This document shows, piece by piece, positions 9,552-19,088 of a stretch of 64,000 bases of DNA. Source of the DNA: Phenylobacterium sp. NIBR 498073 (GTDB taxonomy: Bacteria; Pseudomonadota; Alphaproteobacteria; Caulobacterales; Caulobacteraceae); contig NZ_CP114599.1 in assembly GCF_027286305.1 (NCBI RefSeq), positions 186,001 to 250,000 on the forward strand, given 5' to 3'. Below the pieces are notes generated by a model. That model did not search any database. It saw nothing but the letters and a program-made list of their open reading frames with translations, and was not told the origin of the DNA. A program made the position numbers and the translations under genes. The first letter of the stretch is position 1. Every line of letters starts with the position of its first letter.

Positions 9552-9682
9552 TGTCATCCCGGAAAGCGCGCGGCGCTTGTCCGGGACCCATGAACACCGG
9601 ATGGGACGGGTGGCGGCGAGGCCGCGCCGGGGCCGGACGGAAGCGGTGCGAATGGGGTCTTGCTTCGCAAACCGGGATGACA
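9552..9682. repeat. Interspersed intergenic repeat, copy B
   Basis: Ends TGTCATCCCGG (9552-9562) and CCGGGATGACA (9672-9682) are perfect inverted complements. The interior shares GGGACCCATGAACACCGGATGG with copy A but otherwise differs. It lies between the Rsm22-like start and the START-domain gene stop. Confidence 0.85.
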
Positions 9683-9736
9683 GGGGTGTGGATGCCCCGC
9701 TGGGCGCCGATCCAGCTCCGCCCGCGGGGGAGGAAT

Positions 9737-10300
9737 TCATTTTCGGGCCATCACCTCGCGGCGCAAGGCGGCCAGGGCGTCGGGGATATCGCGGCGCAGG
9801 GCCATGCGGGCGATGGGGGCGGGAATGGCGAAGGGGGTGGAGGCGCGGCTCTCGTAGAGCACCCGGGTGCGGGCGCCGCCGTCGAGCGGGATCAGCCGCC
9901 ACTCGCCGTGTAGCACCTGCAATTGGCCGCCCTCGCGGTAGAAGCGGATGCGGCGCGGCGGGTCGTATTCTGAGCGGAAGACGCTGCGCACCGGCGGCAG
10001 GATCCCGGCGCGGCTGACGTGCTCGCGCACGTCCCAGCGGCCGGCGGGATCGCGTTCCAGCACGCGGCAGCTCTTGAGGCGGCGGACCATGCGCGGAGCG
10101 AGGTCGCAGTCGACCACGACCTTCCAGACAGCCTCGGGCGGGGCGTCGATCTCGACGCTGCCGCGGATCAGCCCCGAAGCCCCGCCAGGATCGGCGAGGA
10201 CCTCCACGCCGATGCCTTCGTGGCTCGGGCCGGCGTCAGCCCAGGCCTGCCCCGGTCCGCAGAGGACCAGGGTCGCGGCAAGGGCGGCAAGCGCCCGCAT
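9737..10300 (-). CDS. Exported START/SRPBCC (polyketide-cyclase-like) lipid-binding-fold protein
   Basis: The 187-residue protein has a signal peptide (residues 1-21, ...GQAWA-DAG) followed by a helix-grip SRPBCC/START domain. Family signs include the opening IRGSVEIDAPPEAVWKVVVD (residues 45-64), a central RSEYDPPRRIRFYREGG strand pair and a long C-terminal helix (PIARMALRRDIPDALAALRRE). Such domains bind hydrophobic ligands in a cavity; a periplasmic location is predicted here. No neighbour suggests a ligand. It ends only 45 bases from the acetyl-CoA synthetase stop side, but the two reading units appear independent. Confidence 0.85.
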   Translation of the reverse strand: MRALAALAATLVLCGPGQAWADAGPSHEGIGVEVLADPGGASGLIRGSVEIDAPPEAVWKVVVDCDLAPRMVRRLKSCRVLERDPAGRWDVREHVSRAGILPPVRSVFRSEYDPPRRIRFYREGGQLQVLHGEWRLIPLDGGARTRVLYESRASTPFAIPAPIARMALRRDIPDALAALRREVMARK

Positions 10301-10345
10301 GGCGTTCCCTCACGGCGCAGCTTCTCCCCGTGAGGGGGTAACGCC

Positions 10346-12283
10346 TCAGGAGCCGTGGCGGTTCTTGACCAGGTCGTCGACGACGGCGGGATCGGCCAGC
10401 GTGGTGGTGTCGCCGAGGTTGCCGAGGTCGTTCTCGGCGATCTTGCGCAGGATGCGGCGCATGATCTTGCCCGAGCGGGTCTTGGGCAGGCCCGGCGCGA
10501 ACTGGACGACGTCGGGGGCGGCGAACGGGCCGATCTCGCGGCGGACCCAGCCCTTGAGCTCGGCCTGCAAGATGTCGGTGGGCGCCACGTCGGCCTTCAG
10601 GGTCACGAAGCAGTAGACCCCCTGGCCCTTGACGTCGTGCGGGTAGCCGACGACCGCGGCCTCGGCCACGTGCTCGTTGCCGACCAGGGCGCTCTCGATC
10701 TCGGCGGTGCCCAGGCGGTGGCCCGAGACGTTGATCACGTCGTCGACCCGGCCGGTGATCCAGTAGTAGCCGTCCTCGTCACGGCGGCAGCCGTCGCCGG
10801 TGAAGTACTTTCCCGGATAGGTCGAGAAGTAGGTGTCGAAGAAGCGCTGATCGTCGCCGTAGACCGTGCGCATCTGGCCCGGCCAGCTATCGGTGATGCA
10901 GAGGTTGCCGGAGGTCGCGCCGTCGAGCACCGCGCCCTCGGCGTCGACCAGCTGGAACTTCACGCCCGGCAGCGGCTTGGCGCAGGAGCCCGGCTTGGCG
11001 GCGTGGGCGCCGGGCAGCGGCGAGGCCAGGCACGCGCCGGTCTCGGTCTGCCAATAGGTGTCGACGATCGGGCAGCGGCCCTCGCCGACCACGCGGTGAT
11101 ACCAGAGCCAGGCTTCCGGATTGATCGGCTCGCCGACCGTGCCGAGCAGGCGCAGCGACTTGCGCGAGGTCTTGGTCACCGGCTCGTCGCCGTCGCGCAT
11201 CAGGGCACGGATGGCGGTGGGGGCAGTGTAGAAGATCTCGACCTTGTGCTTGTCGATGACCTCCCAGAAGCGCGAGTTGGTCGGGTAGTTCGGCACGCCC
11301 TCGAACACCAGCGAGGTCGCGCCGTTGGCCAGCGGGCCGTAGACGACGTAGCTGTGGCCGGTGACCCAGCCCACGTCGGCGGTGCACCAGAAGACCTCGC
11401 CAGGGCGGTAGTCGAAGACCAGCTCGTGGGTGTGGGCCGCCCAGGTCAGGTAGCCGCCGGTGGTGTGCAGCACGCCCTTGGGCTTACCCGTCGAGCCGGA
11501 GGTGTAGAGGATGAACAGCGGGTCCTCGGCGTTCATCGGCTCGGGCGCGCAGGTGTCGGCGACGCTCCGCTTCAAGTCGCCGAAATAGGCGTCGCGGCCG
11601 TCGGTCATCGGCACCTCGGCGCCGGTGCGGCGCACGACGATGACGTCCTTGACCTGCGGGCAGGACTTGAGGGCTTCATCGACATTGCGCTTCAGCGGCA
11701 CGACCTTGCCGCCGCGCAGGCCCTCGTCGGCGGTGATGACGATCTTGGAATCGCAGTCCTGGATGCGGCCGGCGATGGAGTCCGGCGAGAAGCCGCCGAA
11801 GATCACCGAGTGGATGGCGCCGATGCGGGCGCAGGCCAGCATGGCCACGGCGGCCTGCGGGATCATCGGCAGGTAGATGGTGACGCGGTCGCCCTTCTGG
11901 ACGCCCTTGGCCTTGAGCACGTTGGCCATGCGGCAGGTTTCGGCCAGCAGCTCGCGATAGGTGAGGGTGGTGGTCTCGCCCCCGTCGCCTTCCCAGATGA
12001 TCGCGACCTGGTCGCCGCGGGTCGCGATATGGCGGTCCAGGCAGTTGACCGAGACGTTCAGCTCGCCGTCGGCGTACCAGCGGATGCGGAAGTCGTCCTT
12101 GTTGAACGAGACGTCCTTCACCTGGGTGAACGGCTTGCTCCAGTCGAGGCGGCCGGCGACCTTGGTCCAGTAGCCGATCGGATCGGCCTCGACCTGCGCC
12201 ACGGCGGCCTCGTAGCCGGCCGCATCCATGTGCGTCCGCTCGGCCCAGGCCTTCGGAACCGGAAAGACTTCGCCTTCGCTCAC
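10346..12283 (-). CDS. acs: Acetate-CoA ligase (acetyl-CoA synthetase)
   Basis: Activates acetate to acetyl-CoA through an acetyl-AMP intermediate. The 645-residue length is standard for Acs. Motifs seen: P-loop-like [11 protein letters not shown] near residue 265, the YWQTETG motif near 410, the hinge/A8 region [14 protein letters not shown] near 520, and the acetylation-target lysine in [11 protein letters not shown] near 605. The open frame continues far upstream, but GTG at 12283 gives [13 protein letters not shown] with AGGGAG upstream and fits the family length. It is divergent from the M28 peptidase at 12464. Acs is commonly controlled by lysine acetylation; a sirtuin is encoded at 54914. 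Confidence 0.95.
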   Translation of the reverse strand: MSEGEVFPVPKAWAERTHMDAAGYEAAVAQVEADPIGYWTKVAGRLDWSKPFTQVKDVSFNKDDFRIRWYADGELNVSVNCLDRHIATRGDQVAIIWEGDGGETTTLTYRELLAETCRMANVLKAKGVQKGDRVTIYLPMIPQAAVAMLACARIGAIHSVIFGGFSPDSIAGRIQDCDSKIVITADEGLRGGKVVPLKRNVDEALKSCPQVKDVIVVRRTGAEVPMTDGRDAYFGDLKRSVADTCAPEPMNAEDPLFILYTSGSTGKPKGVLHTTGGYLTWAAHTHELVFDYRPGEVFWCTADVGWVTGHSYVVYGPLANGATSLVFEGVPNYPTNSRFWEVIDKHKVEIFYTAPTAIRALMRDGDEPVTKTSRKSLRLLGTVGEPINPEAWLWYHRVVGEGRCPIVDTYWQTETGACLASPLPGAHAAKPGSCAKPLPGVKFQLVDAEGAVLDGATSGNLCITDSWPGQMRTVYGDDQRFFDTYFSTYPGKYFTGDGCRRDEDGYYWITGRVDDVINVSGHRLGTAEIESALVGNEHVAEAAVVGYPHDVKGQGVYCFVTLKADVAPTDILQAELKGWVRREIGPFAAPDVVQFAPGLPKTRSGKIMRRILRKIAENDLGNLGDTTTLADPAVVDDLVKNRHGS

Positions 12284-12463
12284 GCCGCGCACTCCCTGTT
12301 TCACGCTTTGGCGGGAGTTATGCGGACTGCGGCGGCGGGCGCAACCGCCCAGCGGGTGCAGGGCGACGTTTATGGCCCTGCGGCCCTGCCGCGGGTTGCC
12401 GCAGGGGGGCGGATCGGCGAATGGTCGAGGCTTCCCCCCAACAACCGGAGCGGCCCAAGACCG

Positions 12464-14041
12464 ATGCGCCTTCCCCTTGCCCTCGTGATCGCCGCGCTCG
12501 GCGCCCTTCCCGCCGCGGCGGCCGACGCCGACGGCGCCCGCTGGTGGTCGCATGTCGAAACCCTGGCCGGGCCGCAGTTCGAGGGCCGGCTGACCGGGAC
12601 GCCGGGCTATGACAAGGCCGCGGCCTATGCGGCGGCGCAGTTCAAGGCGTTCGGACTGAAGCCGGCCGGGACCGAGGGCTATCTGCAGCCGATGAAGTTC
12701 ACGGTGCAGAAGGTGCTGGCCGAAGGCTCCAGCGCGGCGTTGGTCGTCGAAGGACACGAGCAGCCGCTGCGGGTCGGCCCGGACCTGCTGCTGGGCGCGC
12801 GCATTCCGCAGCCGAAGACGATCGAGGCGCCGCTGGTGTTCATCGGCTATGGCCTGCACCTGCCGGAGGTCGGCTATGACGACTTCGCCGGCCAGGACCT
12901 GAAGGGCAAGATCGCGGTCTATGTGAACGGCGGGCCGGGAGACATCTCGGCGGCGCTGAAGGCGCACTCGCGCGGCTCTGAGACCTGGCGCGCGGCCCGG
13001 GCGGCCGGCGCGGTCGGGCTGATCGCCCTGCCGACCCCGAAGTCGATGGACGTGCCGTGGTCGCGCCAGATGCAGAGCGCCGGGCAGCCGGGCATGTACC
13101 CGGCCGATGAGGACCTGCGCGAGCTGACCGGCGAGGCGTTTTCCGCCAGCTTCAATCCAGCCGAGGCCGAAAAGCTGTTCGCCAAGTCGGGTCACACCTT
13201 CGCCGAGGTGCTGGCCCTGGCCGACGCCGCCAAGCCGATCAAGGGCTTCGCGCTGAACATCGGCCTCAAGGCGCAGGTGGCCACCGAGGTCGGGCAGGTC
13301 GCCTCGGCCAACGTGGTGGCCAAGCTGCCGGGGTCCGACCCGAAGCTGAAGGCCGAGCACGTGGTGGTCACCGCCCACCTCGACCACCTGGGCGTCAACA
13401 CGACCGGCGTCGGCGCCCCCTACTATGCCGGCGCGATGGATAACGCCGCGGGCGTGGCCTCGGTGCTGGAGATCGCCCGCGAAATGGCCGCGGCGAAGAC
13501 GGCCCCCAAGCGCTCGGTGCTGTTCGTGCTGGTCACCGGCGAGGAGAAGGGGCTGCTGGGTTCGAAGTATTTCGCCGGCAAGCCGAGCGTGCCGCCGGCC
13601 TCGGTGGTCGCCAACCTCAACATGGACATGGCGCTGCCGCTCTGGAAATTCGACTCGGTGCTGATCTACGGCATCGACGAGAGCACCATGGGCGACACCG
13701 CCAAGGCCGCGGCCAAGGCGGCCAACCTGGAGGTGGTCGCCGACCCCTATCCGGACCGCAACTCGTTCATCCGCTCGGACCAGTACAGCTTCATCCGCGC
13801 CGGCATCCCGGCGCTGTCGTTCAAGTTCGGGTTCACGGCGGGCAGCGACCGCGCGGCGATCGAGAAGACCTGGCGGGCCGAGCGCTACCACGCCCTGGCC
13901 GACGACCTTTCCCAGCCGGTCGAGAAGGCCGAGGCGGTGAAGTTCGACGCCTTCCTCGGCCAGCTGATCACCGACGTCGCCAACGCGCCGGCGACGCCGC
14001 GGTGGAAGGACGACAGCTTCTTCAAGCGGTTCGCGCGGTAG
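12464..14041 (+). CDS. M28-family zinc aminopeptidase with PA insert, exported
   Basis: A 525-residue exported peptidase: signal peptide (residues 1-20, ending AAAA-DA), protease-associated (PA) region about 110-250, then an M28 catalytic domain. Candidate zinc ligands and catalytic residues appear in order: HLDHLG (His, Asp), GAMDNAAG (bridging Asp), TGEEKGLLG (Glu-Glu), [14 protein letters not shown] (Asp) and YHALADDL (His). ATG 12464 is chosen because the signal sequence begins there; the frame is open upstream only because it runs antisense to acs. It probably trims peptides in the periplasm; precise specificity is unknown. Confidence 0.92.
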   Translation: MRLPLALVIAALGALPAAAADADGARWWSHVETLAGPQFEGRLTGTPGYDKAAAYAAAQFKAFGLKPAGTEGYLQPMKFTVQKVLAEGSSAALVVEGHEQPLRVGPDLLLGARIPQPKTIEAPLVFIGYGLHLPEVGYDDFAGQDLKGKIAVYVNGGPGDISAALKAHSRGSETWRAARAAGAVGLIALPTPKSMDVPWSRQMQSAGQPGMYPADEDLRELTGEAFSASFNPAEAEKLFAKSGHTFAEVLALADAAKPIKGFALNIGLKAQVATEVGQVASANVVAKLPGSDPKLKAEHVVVTAHLDHLGVNTTGVGAPYYAGAMDNAAGVASVLEIAREMAAAKTAPKRSVLFVLVTGEEKGLLGSKYFAGKPSVPPASVVANLNMDMALPLWKFDSVLIYGIDESTMGDTAKAAAKAANLEVVADPYPDRNSFIRSDQYSFIRAGIPALSFKFGFTAGSDRAAIEKTWRAERYHALADDLSQPVEKAEAVKFDAFLGQLITDVANAPATPRWKDDSFFKRFAR

Positions 14042-14049
14042 TCCGCAGC

Positions 14050-14088
14050 TGTCATCCCGGTCTTCGGCTGTCGCCGAAACCGGGATGG
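14050..14088. repeat. Short copy of the TGTCATCCCGG intergenic repeat (copy C)
   Basis: TGTCATCCCGG (14050-14060) and CCGGGATG (14080-14087) flank a short inner hairpin (TCTTCGGCTGTCGCCGAAA). This is a collapsed version of copies A, B, D and E, lacking the CATGAACACC interior. Located between convergent stops of the M28 peptidase and DNA ligase, where it may act as a bidirectional terminator. Confidence 0.75.
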
Positions 14089-14090
14089 AG

Positions 14091-15710
14091 CTAACGCCCC
14101 TCCATCTGTTCCAGCATGCGCTCCAGGGTAGCCAGTTCGTCGGCCTCGCCGGCCGGCTTGTCCCAGCGGATGCGGCTGATGCGCGGGAAGCGCATGGCGA
14201 CGCCCGACTTGTGGCGGGTGGAACGCTGCAGGCCCTCGAAGGCGACCTCGAACACCAGGCCCTGGCGGACGTCGGCGCGGACGGCGCGGACTGGGCCGTA
14301 GCGGTCGACGGTGTGGTCGCGGACGTACTTGTCGATCTCCTTCAGCTCCTCGTCGGTGAAGCCGAAATAGGCCTTGCCGACCGGGGTGAGGACGCGGGAG
14401 CCGTCGACCGCCTCGGCCCAGACCCCGAACGTGTAGTCGGAATAGAAGCTGGAGCGCTTGCCGTGGCCGCGCTGGGCGTACATCAGCACCGCGTCGATCA
14501 GGAACGGGTCGCGCTTCCACTTGAACCACGGGCCTTTCGGGCGGCCGGCCTCATAGACGCTGTCCCAGCGCTTCAGCATCAGCCCCTCGGCCAGCGTGGG
14601 GTCGCCGGACGGCGGTGCGCGGCGCAGGTCGGCGAGCTCCGCCCAGGTCGCGAACGGCTGGATTGGCGAGAGGTCGATGCGGCTGGTCTTCAACGCGCCG
14701 ACGAAGGTCTCCAGCCGGGCGCGGCGCTGGGCGAAGGGCAGGGCGCGGGTGTCCTCGCCGCCGTCCGACAGCAGGTCGTAGGCGCGGATCCCGGCCGGGA
14801 AGTCGGCCAGCAGGCGGTCGGTGACGCTCTTGCGGTTCAGCCGCTGCTGCAGGTCGGCGAAGCTGGCCATGCCGCCTCCCCGCAGGACCAGCAGTTCGCC
14901 GTCGAGAGCGCCCTCGAAGTCCAGCGCCTCGATCACGTCTGGAAAGGTGCGGGAGATGTCGTCGCCGGTGCGGGTGTAGAGCCGGCGCACGCCGCCCTCG
15001 CTGACCGCTTGGACGCGGATGCCGTCCCATTTCCATTCGGCGGCGTAGTCGTCCGGATCGAGCCTGGCGAAGTCGACCGCCTCGTCGAGGCCTTGCGCCA
15101 GCATCACCGGCCGGAAGCGCCCCGGGGCGTTGGCGGTCGGGCGGTCCGAGCGGCCCTCAAGCCAGGCGAACAGGTCGTCATAGGGCGGGGCGAGCGCATG
15201 CCAGACCTCCTCGACCTCCGAGACCTCGACCGGACCGAGCGCGGCGACGGCGGTCTTGGCCAGCCGGGCCGAGACGCCGATCCGCAGCCCCCCGGTCATC
15301 AGCTTGAGCAGCGCCCAGCGGCCAGTGGCGTCGAGGGCGTCGAGCCAGCCCTCGATCAGCCGCTGGACCTCGGCGCGGCTGGCCCCGCGCAGAGCGTCGA
15401 CCACCTCGGACAGCTCCGGTTCGCGGTTGGCGCCCGGGCGGGCGGGCCAGACCAGGGCGACGGTCTCGGCCAGATCTCCCACATAGTCGTAAGACCAGCC
15501 GAACAGCACCGGATCCATCCGGGCCTCGACCGCCTTGCGGATGAAGGTCGGCTTGGCGGCGTCGAAGACGAGGTCGCCGGTCAGGGCCGCCAGCGCCCAG
15601 CCCCGGTCGGGGTCGGGCGCGTTGGCGAAATGGTCGCGCAGCAGGACGAGCTTGGCGTTCCGCGAAGCGGTCAGCGACAGGCGGTCGAGGAGCTCGGCGA
15701 AGGCGCGCAT
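14091..15710 (-). CDS. ATP-dependent DNA ligase (cisplatin-damage-response type)
   Basis: A 539-residue ATP-dependent ligase of the bacterial group that travels with a metallo-beta-lactamase exonuclease in a DNA-damage-response cluster. The adenylation lysine is in EWKWDGIR (near residue 225); further nucleotidyltransferase motifs include [18 protein letters not shown] and the [12 protein letters not shown] segment with motif V lysines; an OB-fold follows to the C-terminus. An N-terminal helical DNA-binding domain occupies about 1-200. Its usual partner exonuclease is at 16705-17715 on the same strand, separated by a DUF4349 lipoprotein gene. Role in repair of crosslinks or breaks is inferred from the family. 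Confidence 0.92.
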   Translation of the reverse strand: MRAFAELLDRLSLTASRNAKLVLLRDHFANAPDPDRGWALAALTGDLVFDAAKPTFIRKAVEARMDPVLFGWSYDYVGDLAETVALVWPARPGANREPELSEVVDALRGASRAEVQRLIEGWLDALDATGRWALLKLMTGGLRIGVSARLAKTAVAALGPVEVSEVEEVWHALAPPYDDLFAWLEGRSDRPTANAPGRFRPVMLAQGLDEAVDFARLDPDDYAAEWKWDGIRVQAVSEGGVRRLYTRTGDDISRTFPDVIEALDFEGALDGELLVLRGGGMASFADLQQRLNRKSVTDRLLADFPAGIRAYDLLSDGGEDTRALPFAQRRARLETFVGALKTSRIDLSPIQPFATWAELADLRRAPPSGDPTLAEGLMLKRWDSVYEAGRPKGPWFKWKRDPFLIDAVLMYAQRGHGKRSSFYSDYTFGVWAEAVDGSRVLTPVGKAYFGFTDEELKEIDKYVRDHTVDRYGPVRAVRADVRQGLVFEVAFEGLQRSTRHKSGVAMRFPRISRIRWDKPAGEADELATLERMLEQMEGR

Positions 15711-15744
15711 GCGATCAGCTTAACGCGCGACGCCGAGCTTGGCC

Positions 15745-16611
15745 TCAGGCGGCGGGCTTCTGTTTGCGCCGCCAGGGCCACTTCAACCGCTTGCGCAGCG
15801 CCCAGATCAGCAGGCCGCCGAGCAGCAACCAGGGCAAGGTCCAGGCGATGACGTTGATCAACAGCGCAACGGTGGCGGCGAGGATGCCCAGGAAGTCGCT
15901 CAGAGCTTTGCCGATGGGTGACCAGACGCCCTGCGGCGCCAGGACGCCGCCGGATTCGTAGCTGATCGTCACGTCCGACGTCGCCACCCGCTGGCGCATC
16001 ATGGTCAGTTCCGACTGCGCGGCGTCCAGTTCGCCTTGGACCTTGGACAGTTCGCGTTCCAGCTCGACGAGGTCGGCTAGCTTCCCAGGACGCGAGGCGA
16101 GCAGCGCCTGGAGCCGGTCGCGCAGGGTGATCTTGGCGCGAAGCATGGCCTCAGTGTCGACGATCTGGCGCGAAAGGTCCTCGGACGAGACCTGGGAGCG
16201 CACCAACCTGCCGCCCGCGCCCTTGGCGTCCACGGCGAGGCCCCGGCGGAACTGGGTCAACCAGGGTGGGGCCGCGCGCAGATTGAGCTCGGCCGACAAC
16301 TGGTCTTCGCCGTGTTCGTTCACGGATGAGCCGATGACTTGGCAGATCGCGGGGCCAGCCTTGGCGCAAGCCGCCTCGTGGCGGGCGAGAAGCGTGCGCA
16401 CGCCCTTGGGCGAGGCTTGCAGGCCGTAGTCGTAGCTGTAGGCGAGCATGGGGGCGCCCGCCGGGACGCTGTCCGCTGGTCGTGTGGCGGCGTCAGTCGC
16501 GGCCGCGGCGGCGTCGGCGAGGGTGTTCTGCTCCTTGTAGGCCCGCTCGACGGGCCGGCCGCATCCCGCCAGCAGGATGCAAAGGGCCAGTCCAACAATC
16601 GATGATCGCAT
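15745..16611 (-). CDS. DUF4349 lipoprotein with coiled coil and C-terminal membrane segment
   Basis: From the ATG at 16611 the protein has 288 residues. It begins with a lipoprotein signal (MRSSIVGLALCILLAGC; lipobox LLAG-C at residues 14-17 or so), then a DUF4349 domain containing a heptad-rich helix (LVELERELSKVQGELDAAQ...), a beta segment (SDVTISYES), and near the C-terminus a hydrophobic span (AATVALLINVIAWTLPWLLLG) followed by a basic tail. Such a protein would be anchored at both ends. Function unknown. It lies between the DNA ligase and its partner exonuclease in the same direction, which is unusual for that cluster. Confidence 0.82.
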   Translation of the reverse strand: MRSSIVGLALCILLAGCGRPVERAYKEQNTLADAAAAATDAATRPADSVPAGAPMLAYSYDYGLQASPKGVRTLLARHEAACAKAGPAICQVIGSSVNEHGEDQLSAELNLRAAPPWLTQFRRGLAVDAKGAGGRLVRSQVSSEDLSRQIVDTEAMLRAKITLRDRLQALLASRPGKLADLVELERELSKVQGELDAAQSELTMMRQRVATSDVTISYESGGVLAPQGVWSPIGKALSDFLGILAATVALLINVIAWTLPWLLLGGLLIWALRKRLKWPWRRKQKPAA

Positions 16612-16704
16612 GTCCCGCTCCGCCGAAGATGACGAACTCGACGGTAACGGGTTCGTGATGCCCGGCAAGCCGCTTTCACAACCAGAGGTGCGGGGCTCGC
16701 CCGA

Positions 16705-17715
16705 TCAGTCCTCGGTCTCGTCCTCGTAGCCGACCAGGGCCAGGGCGCGGGCTCTGATGTCGTGCAGCTGCGCCCAGCGCAGCAGGGCTTCCTCGCGGCC
16801 GTGGGTGATCCAGAGCTCGCCGGGGCGCAGTTCGTCGACGGTGGCGGTCAGCTCGTCCCAGTCCGCGTGGTCGGAGATCACCAGCGGCAGCTCGACGCCG
16901 CGCTGGCGGGCCCGGGCGCGGACCTGCATCCAGCCGGAGGCGAAGGCCGTGACCGGGTCGGGGAAACGGCGCGACCAGCGGTCGGCCAGGGCGCCGGGCG
17001 GAGCGATGATGATCTGGCCGGCGAAGTCCTGCTTCTGGTCCGAGGTCGCCGGCGCCAGCGGGCCGAGCGGTACGCCGTGCGCCTCATAGAGCGCGTTCAG
17101 CCGATCGAGCGCGCCGTGGACGTAGATCGTCCGCTCCCAGCCGGCCTCGCGCAGCAGGCGGATGATCCGCTGGGCCTTGCCGAGCGCATAGGCGCCGACC
17201 AGGTGGGCGCGCTCGGGGAACTGCTGGACCGAGCGCAGCAGCCTGGCGATCTCGTGGCCTGCGTCGGGGTGCCGGAACACCGGCAGGCCGAAGGTGGCCT
17301 CGGAGATGAAGACGTCGCAGGGGACCGGCTCGAAGGCTAAGCAGGTCGGGTCGCGGCGGCGCTTGTAGTCGCCGGAGACCACCATGGTCAGGCCCTTCCA
17401 CGCGACGACGGCCTGGGCCGAGCCGAGCACATGGCCGGCCGGGACCAGGGTGACGTCCACCCCGTCGCGGCTGACGCTCTCGCCATAGGCCAGCGGCTGC
17501 ACCGAGCCAGCGAAGTCCTGGCCATAGCGCTCGGCCATGATCGCCAGGGTCTGCGGGGTGGCGATCACCGTGCCGTGGCCGGCGCGGGCGTGGTCGGCGT
17601 GGCCGTGGGTGATCACCGCGCGCGCCACCGGCGCCACCGGATCGACGAAGAAGTCGCCAGGCGCGCAGTAGAGCCCCTCGGGCTTTGGGCAGAGCAGGCT
17701 TTCGGGCCGGATCAT
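16705..17715 (-). CDS. Ligase-associated DNA exonuclease (metallo-beta-lactamase / beta-CASP type)
   Basis: A 336-residue protein of the mRNA 3'-processing-factor-like family that in bacteria is called ligase-associated DNA damage response exonuclease. The metal motif THGHADHARAGH lies near residue 37; later beta-CASP motifs include SEATFG, ISDHADWDEL and WITHGREEAL near the C-terminus. It is an SNM1-like fold predicted to degrade damaged DNA ends before sealing by the ATP-dependent ligase at 14091. The DEXH helicase and PdeM phosphoesterase often found beside these genes are not in this stretch. Confidence 0.9.
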   Translation of the reverse strand: MIRPESLLCPKPEGLYCAPGDFFVDPVAPVARAVITHGHADHARAGHGTVIATPQTLAIMAERYGQDFAGSVQPLAYGESVSRDGVDVTLVPAGHVLGSAQAVVAWKGLTMVVSGDYKRRRDPTCLAFEPVPCDVFISEATFGLPVFRHPDAGHEIARLLRSVQQFPERAHLVGAYALGKAQRIIRLLREAGWERTIYVHGALDRLNALYEAHGVPLGPLAPATSDQKQDFAGQIIIAPPGALADRWSRRFPDPVTAFASGWMQVRARARQRGVELPLVISDHADWDELTATVDELRPGELWITHGREEALLRWAQLHDIRARALALVGYEDETED

Positions 17716-17746
17716 GGCTGGGAATATGGGAACGGGTTTCTCGGCG

Positions 17747-17889
17747 TGTCATCCCGGCTTCGGCCGCAGGACGAAGGCCGGGACCCATGAACACCTGATC
17801 ATGCAGGATGTTGCGAGGGTCGCGCCCTTTCCGGCGAGCTTAGGCGGCAATGGGTCCCGGACAAGCGCTGCGCGCTTTCCGGAACGACA
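17747..17889. repeat. Interspersed intergenic repeat, copy D (one end degenerate)
   Basis: Left end TGTCATCCCGG (17747-17757) is exact; the right end CCGGAACGACA (17879-17889) is a degraded CCGGGATGACA. The inner GGGACCCATGAACACCTGAT and AATGGGTCCCGG agree with copies A and B. It occupies much of the gap upstream of the exonuclease start; the rest of 17716-18039 is AT-rich and probably holds the promoter of the small gene at 18040. Confidence 0.8.
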
Positions 17890-17894
17890 CTTCG

Positions 17895-18039
17895 CAGCAA
17901 GCCGAACATTACATAGTATTCATATTATGAAATCGAGGTCATGACCAAGACTTAACGAGTATTCGGAGGTGTCATCTCGTATACCCCTCTCATCGGGACG
18001 CGGACATCGCGGACCACGCCAGACCAGAGGGACAACACC
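17895..18039 (+). promoter_or_regulatory. AT-rich leader before a small membrane peptide gene
   Basis: Unlike the surroundings, 17895-17960 is strikingly AT-rich (GAACATTACATAGTATTC, ATATTATGAAATC), then GC rises through the leader to the ATG at 18040. No coding frame is credible here. The abrupt base change, free space and a downstream short gene suggest a promoter and 5' leader; no exact -35/-10 pair is claimed. A similar AT-rich leader precedes the second small peptide at 44234. Confidence 0.4.
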
Positions 18040-18147
18040 ATGCGTAACACCTTCGCTTTCAACGGCTTCGCCAACCTCGTTCTCGCCGCCACTCCGCTGA
18101 TGGCCGTCGCCGTCGCGATCCTCACCAAGGCCGCCGGCGTCGCCTAA
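18040..18147 (+). CDS. Small hydrophobic peptide, 35 residues
   Basis: ATG 18040 to TAA 18145-18147 encodes MRNTFAFNGFANLVLAATP followed by LMAVAVAILTKAAGVA. The peptide is one predicted membrane helix with a short polar N-terminus and no charged residues apart from Arg2 and a late Lys. Upstream, AGAGGGA lies 8-14 bases from the start. A peptide of the same size and style (33 residues, ending in a small-residue GxxA motif and the terminal Ala) is encoded at 44234-44335. I do not recognise a family; small membrane proteins of this kind may modulate larger membrane complexes, but that is speculation. Being too short for routine gene callers, it may be unannotated. Confidence 0.5.
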   Translation: MRNTFAFNGFANLVLAATPLMAVAVAILTKAAGVA

Positions 18148-18213
18148 GTGACCGGCCTGCAATTGACCTACCGTCACGTTGACCGATAGGCGGAGGCGCC
18201 TCAAAGACGGGGG

Positions 18214-18663
18214 ATGAACACATACCCCGAGGCCCTTCGCGAGATTGCGCGGCACATGGTGGAAACCGTGCCGCAGGCCTCCGCCCTCGGCTTCAAGCTG
18301 CTGTCCGTCGAGCCTTCGCGAGGCTCTATTTTTACCCCCTGGCGCGAAGACCTGGTCGGCGATCCCGACACCGGCGTCATCGCAGGCGGGGTGGTCACCG
18401 CGCTTCTTGATCATGTCTGCGGCCTGGCGATCATCTCGACCGCGCGGGACGCGACGACCCCCTTCTCGACCGCCACGCTCGACTTGCGCATCGACTACAT
18501 GCGCCCGGCGGCGCCGCGCGCCGACATCACCGCCAGCGCCCATTGCTACAAGCTGACCCGGACCATCGCCTTCGTGCGGGCCCACGCCTACGACGCCGAC
18601 CCGCAAGACCCGATCGCCACGGCCCAGGCCGCCTTCATCCTCAAGAGGGCGCCCGCCGCATGA
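18214..18663 (+). CDS. PaaI-type hotdog thioesterase, first of a tandem pair
   Basis: A 149-residue hotdog-fold protein of the PaaI/acyl-CoA thioesterase group. The core helix motif is GVIAGGVVTALLDHVCG (about residues 54-70), where the Asp/His positions are expected near the active site, followed by the strand segment TATLDLRIDYMRPA. It probably hydrolyses small or aromatic acyl-CoA thioesters. The stop overlaps the start of a second thioesterase (TGA inside ATGA at 18660-18663), so the two are translationally coupled and may form a heteromer or act on related substrates. Confidence 0.88.
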   Translation: MNTYPEALREIARHMVETVPQASALGFKLLSVEPSRGSIFTPWREDLVGDPDTGVIAGGVVTALLDHVCGLAIISTARDATTPFSTATLDLRIDYMRPAAPRADITASAHCYKLTRTIAFVRAHAYDADPQDPIATAQAAFILKRAPAA

Positions 18664-19079
18664 GCCAGTCCGCCGCCGCCCAACGCCTGGAAGAGTTCCT
18701 CGGCCGGGTGCCCTATGTCCGGTTTCTCGGTATGCGCGCCGAGCTGGCCGGGGACGAGATGACCGCTACCTTGCCGTTCGCGCCGCATCTGGTCGGCAAC
18801 GTGATCATGCCGGCCCTGCACGGCGGGGTGATCGGGGCGTTCATGGAAATGACCGCGCTGGCCCAGCTGTCGGTGATCGCGCCTAGCGCCAAGGTCCACA
18901 AGACCATCGACATCACCATCGAGTACCTGCGGCCGGGCAAGGCCATGACCATGTACGCCCGGGCCGACGTGCGGAAGATCGGCCGCCAGATCGCCAACGT
19001 GCACGTCGAGGCCTGGCAGGAGGCGCGCGACAAGCCGGCCGCGGCGCTGCGCGGGCACTTCCTGCTGAGCGGGACGTAG
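18660..19079 (+). CDS. PaaI-type hotdog thioesterase, second of a tandem pair
   Basis: A 139-residue hotdog-fold thioesterase. Motifs: NVIMPALHGGVIGAFMEMTA (residues 43-62, the hotdog helix with the HGG motif) and KTIDITIEYLRPG (residues 80-92). The ATG at 18660 overlaps the previous stop in an ATGA arrangement, which decides the start over in-frame upstream codons that fall inside the first gene. The two proteins share fold and a YxRP signature but are only distantly alike, suggesting an old duplication. Substrates cannot be determined from sequence. Confidence 0.88.
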   Translation: MSQSAAAQRLEEFLGRVPYVRFLGMRAELAGDEMTATLPFAPHLVGNVIMPALHGGVIGAFMEMTALAQLSVIAPSAKVHKTIDITIEYLRPGKAMTMYARADVRKIGRQIANVHVEAWQEARDKPAAALRGHFLLSGT

Positions 19080-19088
19080 GGACTGAGC

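Noticed and set aside
10355..12463. Upstream extension of the M28 peptidase frame
   Set aside because: It runs antisense through acs; the signal peptide at 12464 fixes the real start.
18164..18190. Direct repeat TTGACC as a defined promoter for the thioesterase pair
   Set aside because: No convincing -10 hexamer at the right spacing; left unannotated.
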